A stretch of 6,664 bases of DNA from Candidatus Cloacimonadota bacterium (GCA_027064945.1 JAMOPB010000448.1:1-6664), one strand, 5' to 3'. Shown: positions 1 to 6,529, counted from the first letter of the stretch. A program made the numbers and translations. The notes: generated by a model from the sequence alone, not told the origin.

Positions 1-24
1 CCGCAACTTAGCAAGTTGCGCTAC
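1..24 (-). repeat. GTAG-tagged palindrome, REP-like element
   Basis: Bases 2-9 (CGCAACTT) and 13-20 (AAGTTGCG) form a perfect 8-bp stem around the 3-base loop AGC. CTAC follows at 21-24, so the minus strand reads GTAG directly followed by the hairpin. A GTAG tetranucleotide at the 5' foot of a short palindrome is the known signature of REP sequences processed by RAYT (REP-associated tyrosine, Y1-type) transposases. It lies in the intergenic space downstream of argS, a usual place for REPs. There is no U-run on either side, so it is a poor terminator. No RAYT gene and no second copy lie in the window, so the repeat status is inference. The element could also continue to the left of the window. 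Confidence 0.5.
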
Positions 25-57
25 AATTGAGAAACATAACATTATCCATTAACAAAA

Positions 58-105
58 TAAACCCCCAAGTTTAATAAAAATCTCGGGGGTTCATATTTTT
101 TATTA
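58..105 (-). terminator. Rho-independent terminator of argS, possibly bidirectional
   Basis: AACCCCC (60-66) pairs with GGGGGTT (85-91) in a 7-bp stem with five G:C pairs and an 18-base A/T-rich loop. Read leftward, 19 bases past the argS stop, the stem is followed by a T-rich stretch (TATTTTGTT). Read rightward, it is followed by TCATATTTTTTATT, so it could also stop a gene entering from the left. The large loop makes it less compact than a textbook terminator, but its position after argS is right. Confidence 0.7.
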
Positions 106-109
106 TGTA

Positions 110-1822
110 TTACATTCTTTCAACTGCTTCTATTCCCAATAAATCCAATCCTTTTGCCAAAACTTCTGCAGTTCTGGCAGCCAATGCAAGTCTGCTATTT
201 TGTTCGATTCCTTCAGAATTTAAAAAAGATTTCTGATTATAATAGCTATTAAATTTTTGACCTAAATCAAAAAGGTAATCTGCAATTATATTAGGCTTAA
301 AAGTTTCACCGGCTTTTAATACGGCATAAGGGAATTGACTTAATTTCAAAGCTAATGAGTGGTCATATTCATCTAATAATTTTAGATCTTGCACATCAAA
401 TGTAATATTCATTTCGGCAGCTTTTCGGAAAACAGATTTTATCCTAGCATGGGTATATTGCAAATATGGAGCTGTATTTCCTTCAAAACTTAGCATTTTA
501 TCCCAGTCAAAAATTACCATACTTTGCGGATTTCTACTTAAGTCTGCATATTTGATTGCACCGACACCGATTTTTTCTGCAACTATCGCTTTTTCTTCTT
601 CCGGAAGATTAGGATTTTTCTCTTCAATTACCGCTTTTACACGCTTCACAGATTCATCTAATAATTCTTCCAAGCGAATCACATTTCCTTTTCTTGTAGA
701 AAATATTCCATCTTTAAAACGCATAATTCCAAACCAGATATGCTCTTTATTTATTTTCCAACCTAGCATATCAGAAATTTTAAAAATCTGTTTGAAATGA
801 GTTTGCTGTCGTTCATCAGTTACATAGATTGCTTTATTTAGTTGATAATGATCTTTCTTATATTGCAAACAAGCAAGATCTGATGTAGCATACAAATAAG
901 CACCGTCTTTTTTCTGAACAATGCAAGGATGCAGATTTTCTTCTTCAGGAAAAAACACTACTAGGGCATCCTGACTGTATTTTGCTAATTTTCTCTCTTT
1001 CAAAAGCTCCACAATGCCCGGCATCATATCATGATAAAATGATTCTCCTCGATATTCATCAAAACTAATATTCAAGCGATCATAAACTTTATTGTATTCA
1101 TCCAAAGAAACTTGGATAAATTCTTTCCACAAGCGCAAATTTTCTTCATCGCCATCATGTAATTTTTTCAATTCTTCACGTGCTTGATCGTTTAGAGCTT
1201 CATTATTTTCTGCTTCATTGGCAAATTTAACATAAATTCTTTCCAATTCTTCAATCGGATTTTTTTTATATTTTTCCTCATCCAACCAATTACGGTAGCC
1301 GATAATTAATTTTCCAAACTGAGTTCCCCAATCACCAATATGATTATCAGCAATAACATCATAGCCAAGATAGAGATAAATTCTTTTAATAGCATCACCA
1401 ATCACAGTGCTTCTTAGATGTCCGATGTGCATTCTCTTAGCTATGTTAGGTGAGGAATAATCAATAATTACTTTTCCTTCTCTATCCAGAAAATCAAATT
1501 CAAAATCCTCTTCTCCCATTTTTGCAATAAGATCTGCTAAATAACCGTCTTTTAAATATATATTTATAAATCCCGGTCCGGCTATTTCCAGCTTTTCTAT
1601 CATCTCATTTTCGGGAAAATTCTCTACAATTTGCTCAGCTGTTTTGCGAGGAGCTTGCTGAAATTCTTTTGCACTAGTCATGGCAAAATTTGTTTGATAA
1701 TCACCAAATTTTTCATTGGAAGCTTTTTGAATAAAGAGCTTCTCCCAAGTAGAAAATTCAGGATCAATCTTTGCAATAGCTTGTTTAAAAAGAATTTCTA
1801 AATTTTTTTCACATAGTTTCAT
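110..1822 (-). CDS. argS: Arginyl-tRNA synthetase
   Basis: Class I aminoacyl-tRNA synthetase that joins arginine to tRNA-Arg with ATP in the cytoplasm; essential for translation. The 570 residues are full length for the family (about 550-600). In order: an N-terminal Arg-tRNA synthetase domain (residues ~1-100, with NEKFGDYQTNFAM and the AGPGFINIYL segment); the Rossmann catalytic core with the HIGH signature (MHIGHLRSTVIGDA, ~131-144) and HIGDWGTQFG (161-170); the divergent KMSKS counterpart STRKGN (375-380), usual in ArgRS; and a C-terminal DALR-type anticodon-binding helical domain starting near APYLQYTHARIKS (~451). It ends in LLGIEAVERM, a typical ArgRS tail. The ATG at 1822 is preceded by AAGGAA with suitable spacing, and the N-terminus aligns with the family. 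It is transcribed alone, divergent from cobO, with its own terminator. No anomalies seen. Confidence 0.98.
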   Translation of the reverse strand: MKLCEKNLEILFKQAIAKIDPEFSTWEKLFIQKASNEKFGDYQTNFAMTSAKEFQQAPRKTAEQIVENFPENEMIEKLEIAGPGFINIYLKDGYLADLIAKMGEEDFEFDFLDREGKVIIDYSSPNIAKRMHIGHLRSTVIGDAIKRIYLYLGYDVIADNHIGDWGTQFGKLIIGYRNWLDEEKYKKNPIEELERIYVKFANEAENNEALNDQAREELKKLHDGDEENLRLWKEFIQVSLDEYNKVYDRLNISFDEYRGESFYHDMMPGIVELLKERKLAKYSQDALVVFFPEEENLHPCIVQKKDGAYLYATSDLACLQYKKDHYQLNKAIYVTDERQQTHFKQIFKISDMLGWKINKEHIWFGIMRFKDGIFSTRKGNVIRLEELLDESVKRVKAVIEEKNPNLPEEEKAIVAEKIGVGAIKYADLSRNPQSMVIFDWDKMLSFEGNTAPYLQYTHARIKSVFRKAAEMNITFDVQDLKLLDEYDHSLALKLSQFPYAVLKAGETFKPNIIADYLFDLGQKFNSYYNQKSFLNSEGIEQNSRLALAARTAEVLAKGLDLLGIEAVERM

Positions 1823-1845
1823 ATAGTTCCTTAGATAATAATAAT

Positions 1846-1876
1846 TTTATAAGTTTTATTTATTTAATTAAGTTAA
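1846..1876 (-). promoter_or_regulatory. Candidate argS promoter
   Basis: On the minus strand TTAACT (1876-1871) stands 19 bases before TATAAA (1851-1846), about 25 bases upstream of the argS ATG. The spacing is slightly long, and in such A/T-rich DNA hexamers of this kind arise easily by chance. It is offered as the best-placed candidate only. Confidence 0.25.
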
Positions 1877-2017
1877 CCCCTTTTTTTCGTAATAGCTTAT
1901 TTCTGCAACAAATTTTTCCTTCTTGAATAATGAAAAAAAATATTCTTGGAAAAATAACGCAACTTCCTGTTACTTAGATTGGTTAATGATGAGTTTTCCC
2001 CGGCTTGCAAAAGAGTA

Positions 2018-2029
2018 GTTGACATTTTA
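2018..2029 (+). promoter_or_regulatory. Candidate -35 element upstream of cobO
   Basis: A consensus TTGACA (2019-2024) sits within GTTGACATTTTA, 47 bases before the cobO start codon has passed its -35 end. The same 12 bases occur upstream of selB on the other strand (6529-6518). No good -10 hexamer is found at 16-18 bases; only A/T-rich sequence (TTCATAAA) lies about 21 bases downstream. The -35 match is seen directly; promoter activity is inferred. No cobalamin riboswitch (B12-box-like sequence) was recognised in the region. Confidence 0.35.
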
Positions 2030-2075
2030 TCGGCTACTTTATCAGTTCATAAAAAAAATGAAAAAGGAGTTTTTG

Positions 2076-2582
2076 ATGTTGCAGATTTATACTGGAAACG
2101 GAAAAGGAAAAACAACCGCAGCATTGGGTTTAATTACTCGCTCTTTAGGAAATGGAAATCGCATCTGTTTGATTCAATTTATGAAGAAAAATTTCCATTA
2201 CGGTGAAATTGAATTTTTATCAAAACAAGAAAACATCGATATTATCCAAACCGGAACAGCTGAATTGGTTGACCCAAATAATCCCGACGAAATAGATTTT
2301 ATCGAGGCTGAAAAAGGTTATCAAGCAGCTAAAAAAGCTTTGCAATCAGATAAATATGATTTGGTAGTTTTGGATGAGATAAATGTAGCTGTAAAATGGA
2401 ATTTATTGAAGCTGGAAAAACAACTTGAGCTGGCAAATATTCCTTCCAAAGCAGAAGTGCTCATGACAGGTCGCTATGCTTCTAATGAAATAATTACTAA
2501 AGCGGATTTAGTTACAGAAATGAAAGAGATAAAACACTATTTTAATTTAGGAATTTCTGCTCGAAAAGGAATAGAATATTAA
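2076..2582 (+). CDS. cobO: Cob(I)alamin adenosyltransferase, CobO/CobA/BtuR family
   Basis: Transfers the 5'-deoxyadenosyl group of ATP to reduced cobalamin or corrinoid, giving adenosylcobalamin, in B12 synthesis or salvage; cytoplasmic. The 168-residue protein starts almost directly with the P-loop GNGKGKTT (residues 7-14). A Walker-B-like VVLDE follows (97-101), then LMTGRYA (129-135), ADLVTEM (143-149), KHYF (153-156) and the family's terminal ARKGIEY (162-168). This is the CobA-type P-loop fold, distinct from PduO and EutT. It is shorter than the roughly 200-residue enterobacterial proteins because it lacks their N-terminal extension. The ATG at 2076 is chosen because AAGGAG lies six bases upstream and the protein then begins MLQIYTGNGKGKTT like its relatives; the frame stays open back to 2019, but that stretch is not family-like. 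It precedes lpxK by 48 bases. No other B12 gene is present here, so synthesis versus salvage cannot be told. Confidence 0.96.
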   Translation: MLQIYTGNGKGKTTAALGLITRSLGNGNRICLIQFMKKNFHYGEIEFLSKQENIDIIQTGTAELVDPNNPDEIDFIEAEKGYQAAKKALQSDKYDLVVLDEINVAVKWNLLKLEKQLELANIPSKAEVLMTGRYASNEIITKADLVTEMKEIKHYFNLGISARKGIEY

Positions 2583-2585
2583 TGA

Positions 2586-2607
2586 ATAAAATCTGTTTGG
2601 ATTTTAT
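2586..2607 (+). repeat. 8-bp inverted repeat in the cobO-lpxK gap
   Basis: ATAAAATC (2586-2593) and GATTTTAT (2600-2607) are exact reverse complements around the 6-base loop TGTTTG, starting 4 bases after the cobO stop. No U-run follows and the stem is A/T-rich, so it is not a convincing terminator. The small palindrome ATCCGGAT (2606-2613) overlaps its right arm. It may be an mRNA processing or stabilising hairpin, or chance. Confidence 0.4.
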
Positions 2608-2630
2608 CCGGATCTAATAAAAGGAATAGC

Positions 2631-3632
2631 ATGCAAACATTCATAGCAAATCATTTGTATAAAAGATCGTTTATCTCTTATCTTCTACTGCCTTTGGCAA
2701 TGATAAATTTTATTATTCAGAAGATAAGAAGACAGTTGCCACGTAAACAATTTGTTTCCAAAGCTAAAATCATCAGCATTGGAAATATCACAAGCGGTGG
2801 AAGTGGTAAAACACCTACAACAATCTATTTAGCCAAATTATTGCATGCAAATGGTAAAAAAATTGCTGTTTCTCATCGAGGTTATAAAGGAAAATTTGAA
2901 CAAAATCCTACCTTGATCTCAGATGAAAACGGGATTTTTGATTTTGCTTATGAAGCTGGAGATGAAGCTTATTTACTTGCTACAAAATTAACGGGGATTC
3001 CTGTGATAGCCGGACGTAAAAGAAAAGATGCAATTTTATTATTAGAGCAAAAATATCCTGAGATTGAGTATATTATCTTAGATGATTCATTTCAGCATCT
3101 ACAAGTTAGGCATGATTATGATTTCATCGTATTCAATGCCTTAGGAAAAATTGGAAACGGCTTCCTTTTGCCTGCCGGTATTTTACGTGAACCTCTTTCC
3201 GCTTTAAAATATGCAAATCAAATTATATACAATGGACTTGGCAATATCCCGGATTCTTTAAAAAAATATAATCTTCCTATCGCAAGAGCAAAATATAAGA
3301 TTACTAGTTTCCAATCTGCCACCGGTGAGATAATAGGAATTGATAAATTGCAAAAATCTCGTTGTGCTTTAATCAGTGCAATTGGAATTCCTGAATCTTT
3401 TGAAAAAACAATCCTTGAGAATAAAATATTTTTTTTAAAACACTTTGCTTTTAATGATCACTATGATTTTTCTAATTCCAAACAATTAGAAAAAATTGCT
3501 AAAGAAAATTATGAATACTTGATAATTACAGAAAAGGATTGGGCAAAATTACAATTCATAGAACATAACTTACCGCTGGTAATAGCCCACAGCGAATTTG
3601 AAATAGAAAACCTGAAATTGGATTTTGTTTAA
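2631..3632 (+). CDS. lpxK: Tetraacyldisaccharide 4'-kinase (lipid A 4'-kinase)
   Basis: Phosphorylates the 4' position of the tetraacylated disaccharide-1-phosphate to give lipid IVA, the sixth step of the Raetz lipid A pathway, at the cytoplasmic face of the inner membrane. The 333 residues match the family length. A hydrophobic N-terminal segment (~13-30) followed by basic residues fits the LpxK membrane anchor. The P-loop is GNITSGGSGKTP (51-62). Then come SHRGYKG (81-87), GDEAYLLA (110-117), the DDxFQH motif in the form DDSFQH (151-156), and LLPAGILREPLS (179-190). The C-terminal part has ALISAIGIPESF (246-257), FNDHYDF (274-280) and ITEKDWAKL (299-307). D111 and H277 seem to match the catalytic Asp/His pair described for Aquifex LpxK. 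The serine in DDSFQH replaces the more usual small residue. AAGGAA precedes the ATG, and the gene probably shares a transcript with cobO. Its presence indicates an LPS-bearing outer membrane. Confidence 0.97.
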   Translation: MQTFIANHLYKRSFISYLLLPLAMINFIIQKIRRQLPRKQFVSKAKIISIGNITSGGSGKTPTTIYLAKLLHANGKKIAVSHRGYKGKFEQNPTLISDENGIFDFAYEAGDEAYLLATKLTGIPVIAGRKRKDAILLLEQKYPEIEYIILDDSFQHLQVRHDYDFIVFNALGKIGNGFLLPAGILREPLSALKYANQIIYNGLGNIPDSLKKYNLPIARAKYKITSFQSATGEIIGIDKLQKSRCALISAIGIPESFEKTILENKIFFLKHFAFNDHYDFSNSKQLEKIAKENYEYLIITEKDWAKLQFIEHNLPLVIAHSEFEIENLKLDFV

Positions 3633-3871
3633 AAAAAAACAGCTAAAACAAGCATTGCAGCTAATTCCTTTCTTTTTATGAGATTAGATTCTCAGGTAAA
3701 ACAATTTTTTCTTTTTCTGCTCATTTATGAATAACATTTTTATAGACATAAAAAAAACTGATGTATTTTTTGCTCCATTATTGCTTATATTGTTTTTTCA
3801 AAATAGAAGCTGAAATTATGGGAACTATTACACAGTGGCTATTTTGTAATAAATTTATTGAGGAGGAAAAA
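3633..3871. other. Intergenic gap without a gene
   Basis: The 239 bases between lpxK and the small membrane-protein gene are strongly A/T-rich. A weak hairpin, TGAGA (3679-3683) with TCTCA (3690-3694) and loop TTAGAT, is followed nine bases later by a pyrimidine-rich run (3704-3718). This could be a poor terminator of the cobO-lpxK transcript, but the distance from stem to U-run argues against it. A weak promoter candidate is TTGCTT (3781-3786), 17 bases, TAGAAG (3804-3809). An open frame from 3761 reaches into the next gene but lacks a ribosome binding site. No RNA gene was recognised. Confidence 0.5.
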
Positions 3872-4078
3872 ATGAATGAGCGAGAAATTAATGAGCTAAG
3901 AGGTAATTATAAGCTCAGAAAAACACTTTTTTTAGGAACAATTTTTGTTGTATTAGGATTTATTCTTTTCTCATATACAAACAAAATAATCAATTATACT
4001 CAAAAGCATAATACCCAAACGGAATCAAATCTTGAAAGTGTCGGAGTAGAAGTAGAAAAGAATAGAACAACAAATTAA
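3872..4078 (+). CDS. Small single-pass membrane protein, unknown function
   Basis: I do not recognise this 68-residue protein. A polar, charged N-terminus (MNEREINELRGNYKLRK, 1-17) is followed by one hydrophobic helix (~18-35, TLFLGTIFVVLGFILFSY) and a polar tail rich in N, T, E and Q (36-68). The basic cluster before the helix predicts N-terminus inside and tail outside by the positive-inside rule. It could be read as an uncleaved anchor; there is no lipobox and no clear signal-peptidase site. The start is set by an excellent Shine-Dalgarno, GAGGAGG (3860-3866), five bases before the ATG; the in-frame ATG at 3761 has none. The next gene begins 57 bases downstream on the same strand, so they may be cotranscribed. 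Reality as a gene is supported by the ribosome binding site and the coherent transmembrane layout, not by homology. Confidence 0.7.
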   Translation: MNEREINELRGNYKLRKTLFLGTIFVVLGFILFSYTNKIINYTQKHNTQTESNLESVGVEVEKNRTTN

Positions 4079-4100
4079 ATTAGATTGTGAATAAATAAGT

Positions 4101-4117
4101 TTAGAATTTTTTTCTAA
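4101..4117 (+). repeat. Small hairpin before the ABM gene's Shine-Dalgarno
   Basis: TTAGAA (4101-4106) and TTCTAA (4112-4117) are reverse complements around a five-T loop, ending six bases before the GGAGG of the next gene. The stem is short and A/T-rich. It leaves the ribosome binding site free, so any effect on translation is speculative. Confidence 0.25.
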
Positions 4118-4135
4118 GAAATTGGAGGAATGCTA

Positions 4136-4432
4136 ATGTTTACGGCAGTTATGGAGTATCATTTTAAGCCTGAATATTTCACAAAAGCTTGTGAGGTTTG
4201 GAATAATGATGTAATAGAAATTGCAAAAAAGCAACCTGGTTTTGTAAGAATGCAATTACTTACTCGTGAAGGTGAATATGCTTTGGCAATTGGCACTTGG
4301 CAAAAGAAAGAATTTGCTGATTTATTTATGGAAACAGGAATCTTTGTCGATATCTTAGAAAAATTTGAAAATATGTTAGTAGAAAAACCAACTCCTACAA
4401 TTTGGGAAACCACATTTTACGCAGAAGCGTAA
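4136..4432 (+). CDS. ABM (antibiotic biosynthesis monooxygenase)-type dimeric alpha/beta-barrel protein
   Basis: A 98-residue, ferredoxin-like alpha+beta protein of the ABM/dimeric barrel superfamily. Members include quinol monooxygenases such as YgiN, heme-degrading IsdG-type enzymes and many with no known substrate. The visible pattern fits: strand (FTAVMEYHF, 2-10), helix (~12-33), the loop QPGF (33-36), strand (VRMQLLTRE, 37-45), strand (YALAIGTW, 48-55), helix (~57-82, KEFADLFM onward) and a final strand near IWETTFYAEA (89-98). QPGF after helix 1 and the GTW strand are typical of this fold. The heme-binding residues of IsdG are not evident, so a specific reaction cannot be assigned. Two ATGs lie close together (4130 and 4136). 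GGAGG (4124-4128) is seven bases from the second but only one from the first, so 4136 is chosen. It follows the small membrane-protein gene and converges on selB. Confidence 0.85.
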   Translation: MFTAVMEYHFKPEYFTKACEVWNNDVIEIAKKQPGFVRMQLLTREGEYALAIGTWQKKEFADLFMETGIFVDILEKFENMLVEKPTPTIWETTFYAEA

Positions 4433-4450
4433 ATTTTATTTTTCTAAAAA

Positions 4451-4492
4451 TTACTGAGATAAGATAGATCTAAAGCTGTCTTATCTCAGTAA
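4451..4492 (-). terminator. Strong hairpin terminator of selB, shared convergent gap
   Basis: TTACTGAGATAAGA (4451-4464) is perfectly complementary to 4479-4492, a 14-bp stem with a loop of 14 bases. The inner bases can pair further as T:G, A:T and G:C, shrinking the loop. On the minus strand the stem begins four bases past the selB stop; the run TTTTTAG overlaps and follows its end, as expected of a rho-independent terminator. On the plus strand AAAGAG follows instead of a U-run, so it is not a canonical terminator for the ABM gene, though it may protect its mRNA 3' end. Confidence 0.8.
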
Positions 4493-4496
4493 AGAG

Positions 4497-6416
4497 TTAA
4501 TCTTGCTTTCGTATTTTCCTAATATTTCCAACTCGAACAGTAATTTTCTGATTATCAAAGTACTCTAAAATTTCAAGAGCGGAATTTCTATTTGTTCCCA
4601 TAATATCTCGGAATTCTGACAACTTTATTCCTTCAGTCGATTTATCATTTAGTTCATATAACGCTTTTTTTGCTTTTGAAATTATATCTCGATGAATAAA
4701 ATTTCCATTGATTACACCTAAAATTTGTTCATTTCTTAGATGAGTAAGAATCATACTCAAACGTTTTTCAGGAATATCAAGATCTTCGAAAATATCTTTT
4801 GTTGCAGCAAACAAGCGCTTTGAATTTTTCACATAATTTTCTACAGATTTTATCTGAGCTCTAAATTTATCATCGATTTCCACTTTATGAGATGACAATA
4901 CCCACGTTTTGTTTTCTATACGGATTTTTTTATCTTTCACCAACGAATCTAAAATCAAATGCAAAATAGGATGATGAATATCACTTTTGTTTTTTCCAAA
5001 AATACCAAGTAATTCATTAAAATTTTTGCCTTCTGCCAATAATGGATTTGCTTTATGAAACTTATAAAGAATATCTTTAATTTCGTTTTTTATCTCTTGG
5101 TCCATCTTTTTGGAAAGAAGAATAAAATCATTCTTATCTTGATATGAAACTATCTCATCACTGTTTTCCAAAGCTGTTTTCTGCACATCTTCAATCGGAA
5201 CATTTAGATGAATTGCAATTTGTCCTGCATATAATGGAATAATTGATTTTTCCAATTCAGCTGAGATAAGACTGTTCAAGCCACCTTCAGCAATTTTTTT
5301 TACGATTTCTATTTGCTTTTCTCTTCTGCGACGATGATGCAATGGATGTGCATCAACAATCACACCTCCTCCGATCGTTCTGTCATCAGATGAACTTCGA
5401 ATGATAAATTTATCTCCAAACTGAGTTATGATTTCTTGTGGTAAATGCAATTGTACTAAACCGCTTTCTCCTGATTCCAAAACTTCTCGATCCAGCAAAT
5501 GAATCTTCACTATCATCCTAGCTGTTCCAAGTAGGAAAATTAATTGGCTCCAACGATTCAGACTAATTCCGGGTTGGAAAATCTTCAATTTTGCATCTAC
5601 CATTTCCGTAGGTGCTAATTTTCTGTTTGAGAGCAACATCCCTTTTTGGAATTCCGTTTTTTTCAAGCCTACCAAATTCATTGAAGCACGATCTCCTGCA
5701 ATAATTTCTGATGCTTTTTTGCCATGTCGTTCAATTCTTCTGATTCTTACCTCTTTTCCCACCGGTAGAAGATACAAAGAATCTTCTGATGAGATTTTCC
5801 CTGAAAGAACGCTACCATTTACGATAGTTCCAATTCCTTCAATTGTAAAAATCCTATCGATAAACATTCTAAAAACACCTTCAGCAGATCTCTGTGGAAT
5901 TTTCTGTACAATCTCATCTAAATTTGAAAGTAATCTATCGATTCCATAATTTGTTGCTGCTGAAACAGGAATTATCGGAGCATCTTCTAAAAATGAATTT
6001 TCAACAAATTCTTTTATCTCATCTATCGCTAATTCCAATAATTCTTCATCTACCAAATCAGCTTTTGTAAGTACAATTAAGCCGTTCTTTATTCCTAATA
6101 ATTTCATAATTTCCAAATGTTCAACCGTTTGTGGCATCACACCTTCATCAGCAGCAATAATCAGTAGAACAAAATCTATCCCGGAAGCTCCCGAAACCAT
6201 TGTGTTTATAAAATCAGCATGCCCGGGCATATCAACTATTCCAAGACTATTACCACCTGGCAAATCCAGATGTGTGAATCCCAAATTTATAGTAATCCCG
6301 CGCTTTTTTTCCTGCTTATGCGTATCACAATCAAAACCGGTTAACGCTTTTATCAGAGTTGTTTTTCCATGATCTACATGACCGGCTGTTCCCATTATTA
6401 AATGTTTTTTTGACAT
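4497..6416 (-). CDS. selB: Selenocysteine-specific translation elongation factor SelB
   Basis: GTPase that binds Sec-tRNA and delivers it to the ribosome at UGA codons followed by a SECIS hairpin, which its C-terminus recognises. The protein has 639 residues from the chosen start (E. coli SelB has 614). The EF-Tu-like G domain shows G1 GHVDHGKT (12-19), the switch-I RGITINLGF (39-47), G3 DMPGH (62-66), G4 TKAD (117-120) and G5 SAA (152-154). Beta-barrel domains 2 and 3 follow, with FTIEGIGTIVNGSVLSG (~190-206) and the SelB-typical DRTIGGGVIVDAHPLH (345-360). After ~370 come the winged-helix repeats, the last near FRDIMGTNRNSALEILEYFDNQKI (602-625), which in known SelBs contacts the SECIS. The start at 6416 has AAAGG seven bases upstream and gives MSKKHLIMGTAGHVDHGKT; the in-frame ATG at 6437 would add MIIKGKI and lacks a good ribosome binding site. 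It lies divergent from a candidate selC. No in-frame UGA gene is seen in the window. Confidence 0.97.
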   Translation of the reverse strand: MSKKHLIMGTAGHVDHGKTTLIKALTGFDCDTHKQEKKRGITINLGFTHLDLPGGNSLGIVDMPGHADFINTMVSGASGIDFVLLIIAADEGVMPQTVEHLEIMKLLGIKNGLIVLTKADLVDEELLELAIDEIKEFVENSFLEDAPIIPVSAATNYGIDRLLSNLDEIVQKIPQRSAEGVFRMFIDRIFTIEGIGTIVNGSVLSGKISSEDSLYLLPVGKEVRIRRIERHGKKASEIIAGDRASMNLVGLKKTEFQKGMLLSNRKLAPTEMVDAKLKIFQPGISLNRWSQLIFLLGTARMIVKIHLLDREVLESGESGLVQLHLPQEIITQFGDKFIIRSSSDDRTIGGGVIVDAHPLHHRRRREKQIEIVKKIAEGGLNSLISAELEKSIIPLYAGQIAIHLNVPIEDVQKTALENSDEIVSYQDKNDFILLSKKMDQEIKNEIKDILYKFHKANPLLAEGKNFNELLGIFGKNKSDIHHPILHLILDSLVKDKKIRIENKTWVLSSHKVEIDDKFRAQIKSVENYVKNSKRLFAATKDIFEDLDIPEKRLSMILTHLRNEQILGVINGNFIHRDIISKAKKALYELNDKSTEGIKLSEFRDIMGTNRNSALEILEYFDNQKITVRVGNIRKIRKQD

Positions 6417-6497
6417 AATTTTACCTTTGATAATCATTCTTGAACTAACTTATTTTATTAGCTAATTGTCTAATCTTTAGCTCTTTTTATAGGAAGT

Positions 6498-6529
6498 TAT
6501 AAATTTCTATTTTTACTTAAAATGTCAAC
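6498..6529 (-). promoter_or_regulatory. Candidate selB promoter
   Basis: On the minus strand TTGACA (6528-6523) lies within GTTGACATTTTA (6529-6518), and TTTATA (6503-6498) follows after 19 bases, about 80 bases upstream of the selB start. The -35 hexamer is perfect; the spacing is longer than the usual 16-18. The same 12-base block occurs upstream of cobO. The leader also contains a weak AGCTAA/TTAGCT pairing (6460-6465 with 6477-6482) of unknown meaning. Confidence 0.4.

Noticed and set aside
552..800. Open frame of 82 codons opposite argS
   Set aside because: Fully antisense to a conserved argS, serine/isoleucine-rich as expected for a complementary-strand artefact.
1948..1974. Second occurrence of CGCAACTT (as in the GTAG hairpin) near 1968
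   Set aside because: Only 8 bases match, with no adjacent palindrome arm and no GTAG, so it is most likely chance.
1823..2075. Possible cobalamin riboswitch upstream of cobO
   Set aside because: No B12-box-like sequence or the extended G/C-containing helices of that riboswitch were recognised; the region is A/T-rich with only short chance pairings.
1979..2206. Open frame of 75 codons on the plus strand
   Set aside because: It overlaps cobO in another frame, has no Shine-Dalgarno and its product has no family-like features; a shadow of cobO.
3679..3718. TGAGA/TCTCA hairpin and downstream pyrimidine run as an lpxK terminator
   Set aside because: The stem is only five base pairs and the U-rich run begins nine bases after it, so it does not have terminator geometry.
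3761..3871. N-terminal extension of the small membrane protein to 105 residues
   Set aside because: The ATG at 3761 lacks a Shine-Dalgarno, while GAGGAGG is ideally placed for 3872; the extension is cysteine/phenylalanine-rich translated A/T-rich DNA.
4159..4413. Open frame of 84 codons opposite the ABM gene
   Set aside because: Antisense to a gene with a strong ribosome binding site and recognisable fold; no start signal of its own.
5719..5949. Open frame of 76 codons opposite selB
   Set aside because: Antisense to conserved SelB domains, no ribosome binding site, low-complexity product.
6460..6482. AGCTAA/TTAGCT pairing in the selB leader as a SECIS-like regulator
   Set aside because: The stem is short and A/T-rich, and the loop lacks the G/U-rich apical features and bulged U of known bacterial SECIS elements.
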